Positions 62,845 to 64,000 of a DNA stretch of 64,000 nucleotides are shown here, piece after piece (within the stretch, counting starts at the first letter, position 1; every line of letters starts with the position of its first letter). A program made the position numbers and the translations under genes. Source of the stretch: Moringa oleifera (taxonomy: Eukaryota; Streptophyta; Magnoliopsida; Brassicales; Moringaceae); NCBI GenBank assembly GCA_021397835.1, contig JAJFZO010000230.1, forward strand, positions 2,598,001-2,662,000, given 5' to 3'. Under the pieces are notes generated by a model, which had not been told where the DNA came from, ran no database searches, and saw only the letters and a list, made by a program, of their open reading frames with translations.

Positions 62845-63174
62845 GTGGTTAATTTGCCTGGAGGAAAGTCCACAAAAAGCTGCAAATGGGTCTTCACAGT
62901 CAAACACAATTCGGATGGTTCCTTTAAAAGATATAAAGCCAGGTTAGTGGCAAAAGGGTTTAGTAAAACCTATGAGATTGACTTCATCGAGCCCTTTGTA
63001 CCAGTAGCTAAGCTAAATACAGTAAAAGTACTTGTCTCAATTCCTGCAAACCTAGATTGGCCACTACAACAATTGAATGCGAAAAATGCATTCCTTAATG
63101 GTGATTTAGAAGAAAAAGTTTACATGGATCCTCCTCTTGATTTTTTTTTTTTTTTTGGGATAAATTTGGGTTAA
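62845..63174 (+). pseudogene. Copia reverse transcriptase fragment
   Basis: This is the longest open piece of the element. It contains the KWVF..K...DG...RYKARLVAKGF and the DWPLQQLNAKNAFLNGDLEE block of RVT_2. The conserved Asp in the LDVKNAFL motif is replaced (LNAKNAFL), and a poly-T expansion follows near 63140. The downstream continuation is LYGLKL-like with a YIDDI motif (about 63325) in another frame. Confidence 0.8.
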
Positions 63175-64000
63175 AGGTATGCAAGTTACAGAGGTCCTTA
63201 TATGGTCTCAAGCTATCACCTCAAACTGGGTTTGAGAAGTTCACTAAAACTATGAAGAGACAGGGCTATCGACAAGGACAAAATGAGTTTCATCAAGAGG
63301 TAAAGTTACTATCTTAATAGTATATATAGATGACATAATTCTCACAGGATATGATCTTGTTGAGATGAAAAAAATTGAAGAAAAGTCTAACTTCTGAATT
63401 CAAGATGGACTTGGCTGCCGTGAAATATTTTCTTGGAATGAAAATTGCTCATAAGAAGAAAGGCATTTTTATGTCACAAAGAAAGTATATCCCTGAATTT
63501 TTGAAGGAAGTTAGAATGTGTGGTTGCAGACCAATTGATACTCCTAAGAAAACAATCAAAAGCGAGGCAAAGCGATGAAGGCCTTGGTGGACACTCGACG
63601 ATATCAAAATCTATTTGGAAAAACTAATATAATTGTCCCATACGAGACCTAATATTGCGTTTGTGGTTAGTGTGCCAAGTCGTTTTATGCGTTGTCCTAG
63701 AGAAGAACACCTTGAAGCTCGATCCTAAGATACGTAAGGGGACTCCAAGAAAAGGTTTATTGTTCGGAAAAAATGAGCAAAGAAGTATTAAGGTTTATAC
63801 TGATGTAGATGGAGTTGGTTTAATTACAAATAGGAGATCTACTACATGCTACTGCATATTTGCATGAGGTAATCTAATTACTTGGAGAAGTAAGAACCAA
63901 AATGTATTAGTACGAACCAGTGCAAGCTATGGTATATGGAATTTGTGAGGTATTATGGCTGACATAAGTTCTAAGAGATTTAAGAAGACTTATAACTCTT

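Larger units (their letters stand above)
60180..64000 (+). mobile_element. Degenerate Ty1/copia retrotransposon, right part outside window
   Basis: A probable 5' LTR is followed by decayed gag-pol in copia order. The gag remnant is near 60480-60660. The protease/pre-integrase part (about 60710-61250) has a KATDHM remnant of the active-site motif and HKVLHIRNLSCNLLFISKL and CEICELTKHHRASF blocks. The integrase is at about 61320-61920. A linker with EPAPK-like repeats is at about 62100-62200. The RT (62845-63400) has CKWVFTVKHNSDGSFKRYKA and LQQLNAKNAFLNGDLEEKVY. RNase H begins at about 63780. Frameshifts and stops occur throughout, so it is inactive. The 3' LTR lies beyond 64000. Confidence 0.85.

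Noticed and set aside
1..64000. Search for CRISPR arrays, operons or bacterial-type systems
   Set aside because: Intron-rich genes and plant transposons show this is eukaryotic nuclear DNA. No regularly spaced direct repeats with unique spacers were seen.

Overview
The window is nuclear DNA from a flowering plant, most likely a eudicot with large, transposon-rich introns. It is strongly AT-rich. Genes have many GT-AG introns, and plant-specific mobile elements are abundant: a MULE with a captured Ulp1-like gene, CACTA relics, Ty1/copia, plant L1-type LINEs, SINE-like copies and a TRIM-like element. The species cannot be named from the sequence alone.

Region 1-6130 is the right-hand part of a Kaonashi/CUMULE-type Mutator-like element. 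A multi-exon Ulp1-like gene on the + strand converges on a decayed mudrA transposase on the - strand, and a short-motif repeat field lies on each side of mudrA. The element abuts a decayed CACTA (En/Spm) relic (about 6130-8420). AT-rich DNA and unassigned intergenic sequence follow, to about 11.7 kb.

Region 11785-40945 is the dominant feature: one 29-kb gene on the - strand. I could join 21 coding exons in frame, giving 1893 residues. It is the TFIID subunit TAF1 (HAF1/TAF1 family), with an acidic N terminus, the DUF3591 core, an embedded ubiquitin-like domain, a zinc knuckle and a C-terminal bromodomain. One intron needs a GC-AG splice pair. Its introns hold LINE and SINE fragments, one with a perfect 19-bp target-site duplication. 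The promoter and a probable 5' UTR intron lie at about 40.95-42.1 kb.

Region 42.1-56.3 kb is repeat-rich: AT-rich tandem arrays (about 195-bp and 152-bp units), a second CACTA relic sharing its terminal exons with the one at 8 kb, a 34-bp minisatellite, a 378-bp tandem duplication, and a small TRIM-like element with a tRNA-Met primer binding site.

Region 56690-57708 (-) holds the last three exons of histidinol-phosphate aminotransferase (histidine biosynthesis, plastid). No earlier exon is visible. Just upstream sits a 5'-truncated LINE (58494-60113) with a clean 15-bp target-site duplication, and then a degenerate Ty1/copia element from about 60180 to beyond the window end. The rest of the aminotransferase gene is either beyond 64 kb, in a very large TE-filled intron, or lost.

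The two host genes are unrelated in function. I saw no wholly new biological system. The most notable items are the captured protease-like gene that keeps its reading frame but lacks catalytic residues, the GC-AG intron in TAF1, the tiny LTR element, and the paired CACTA relics.
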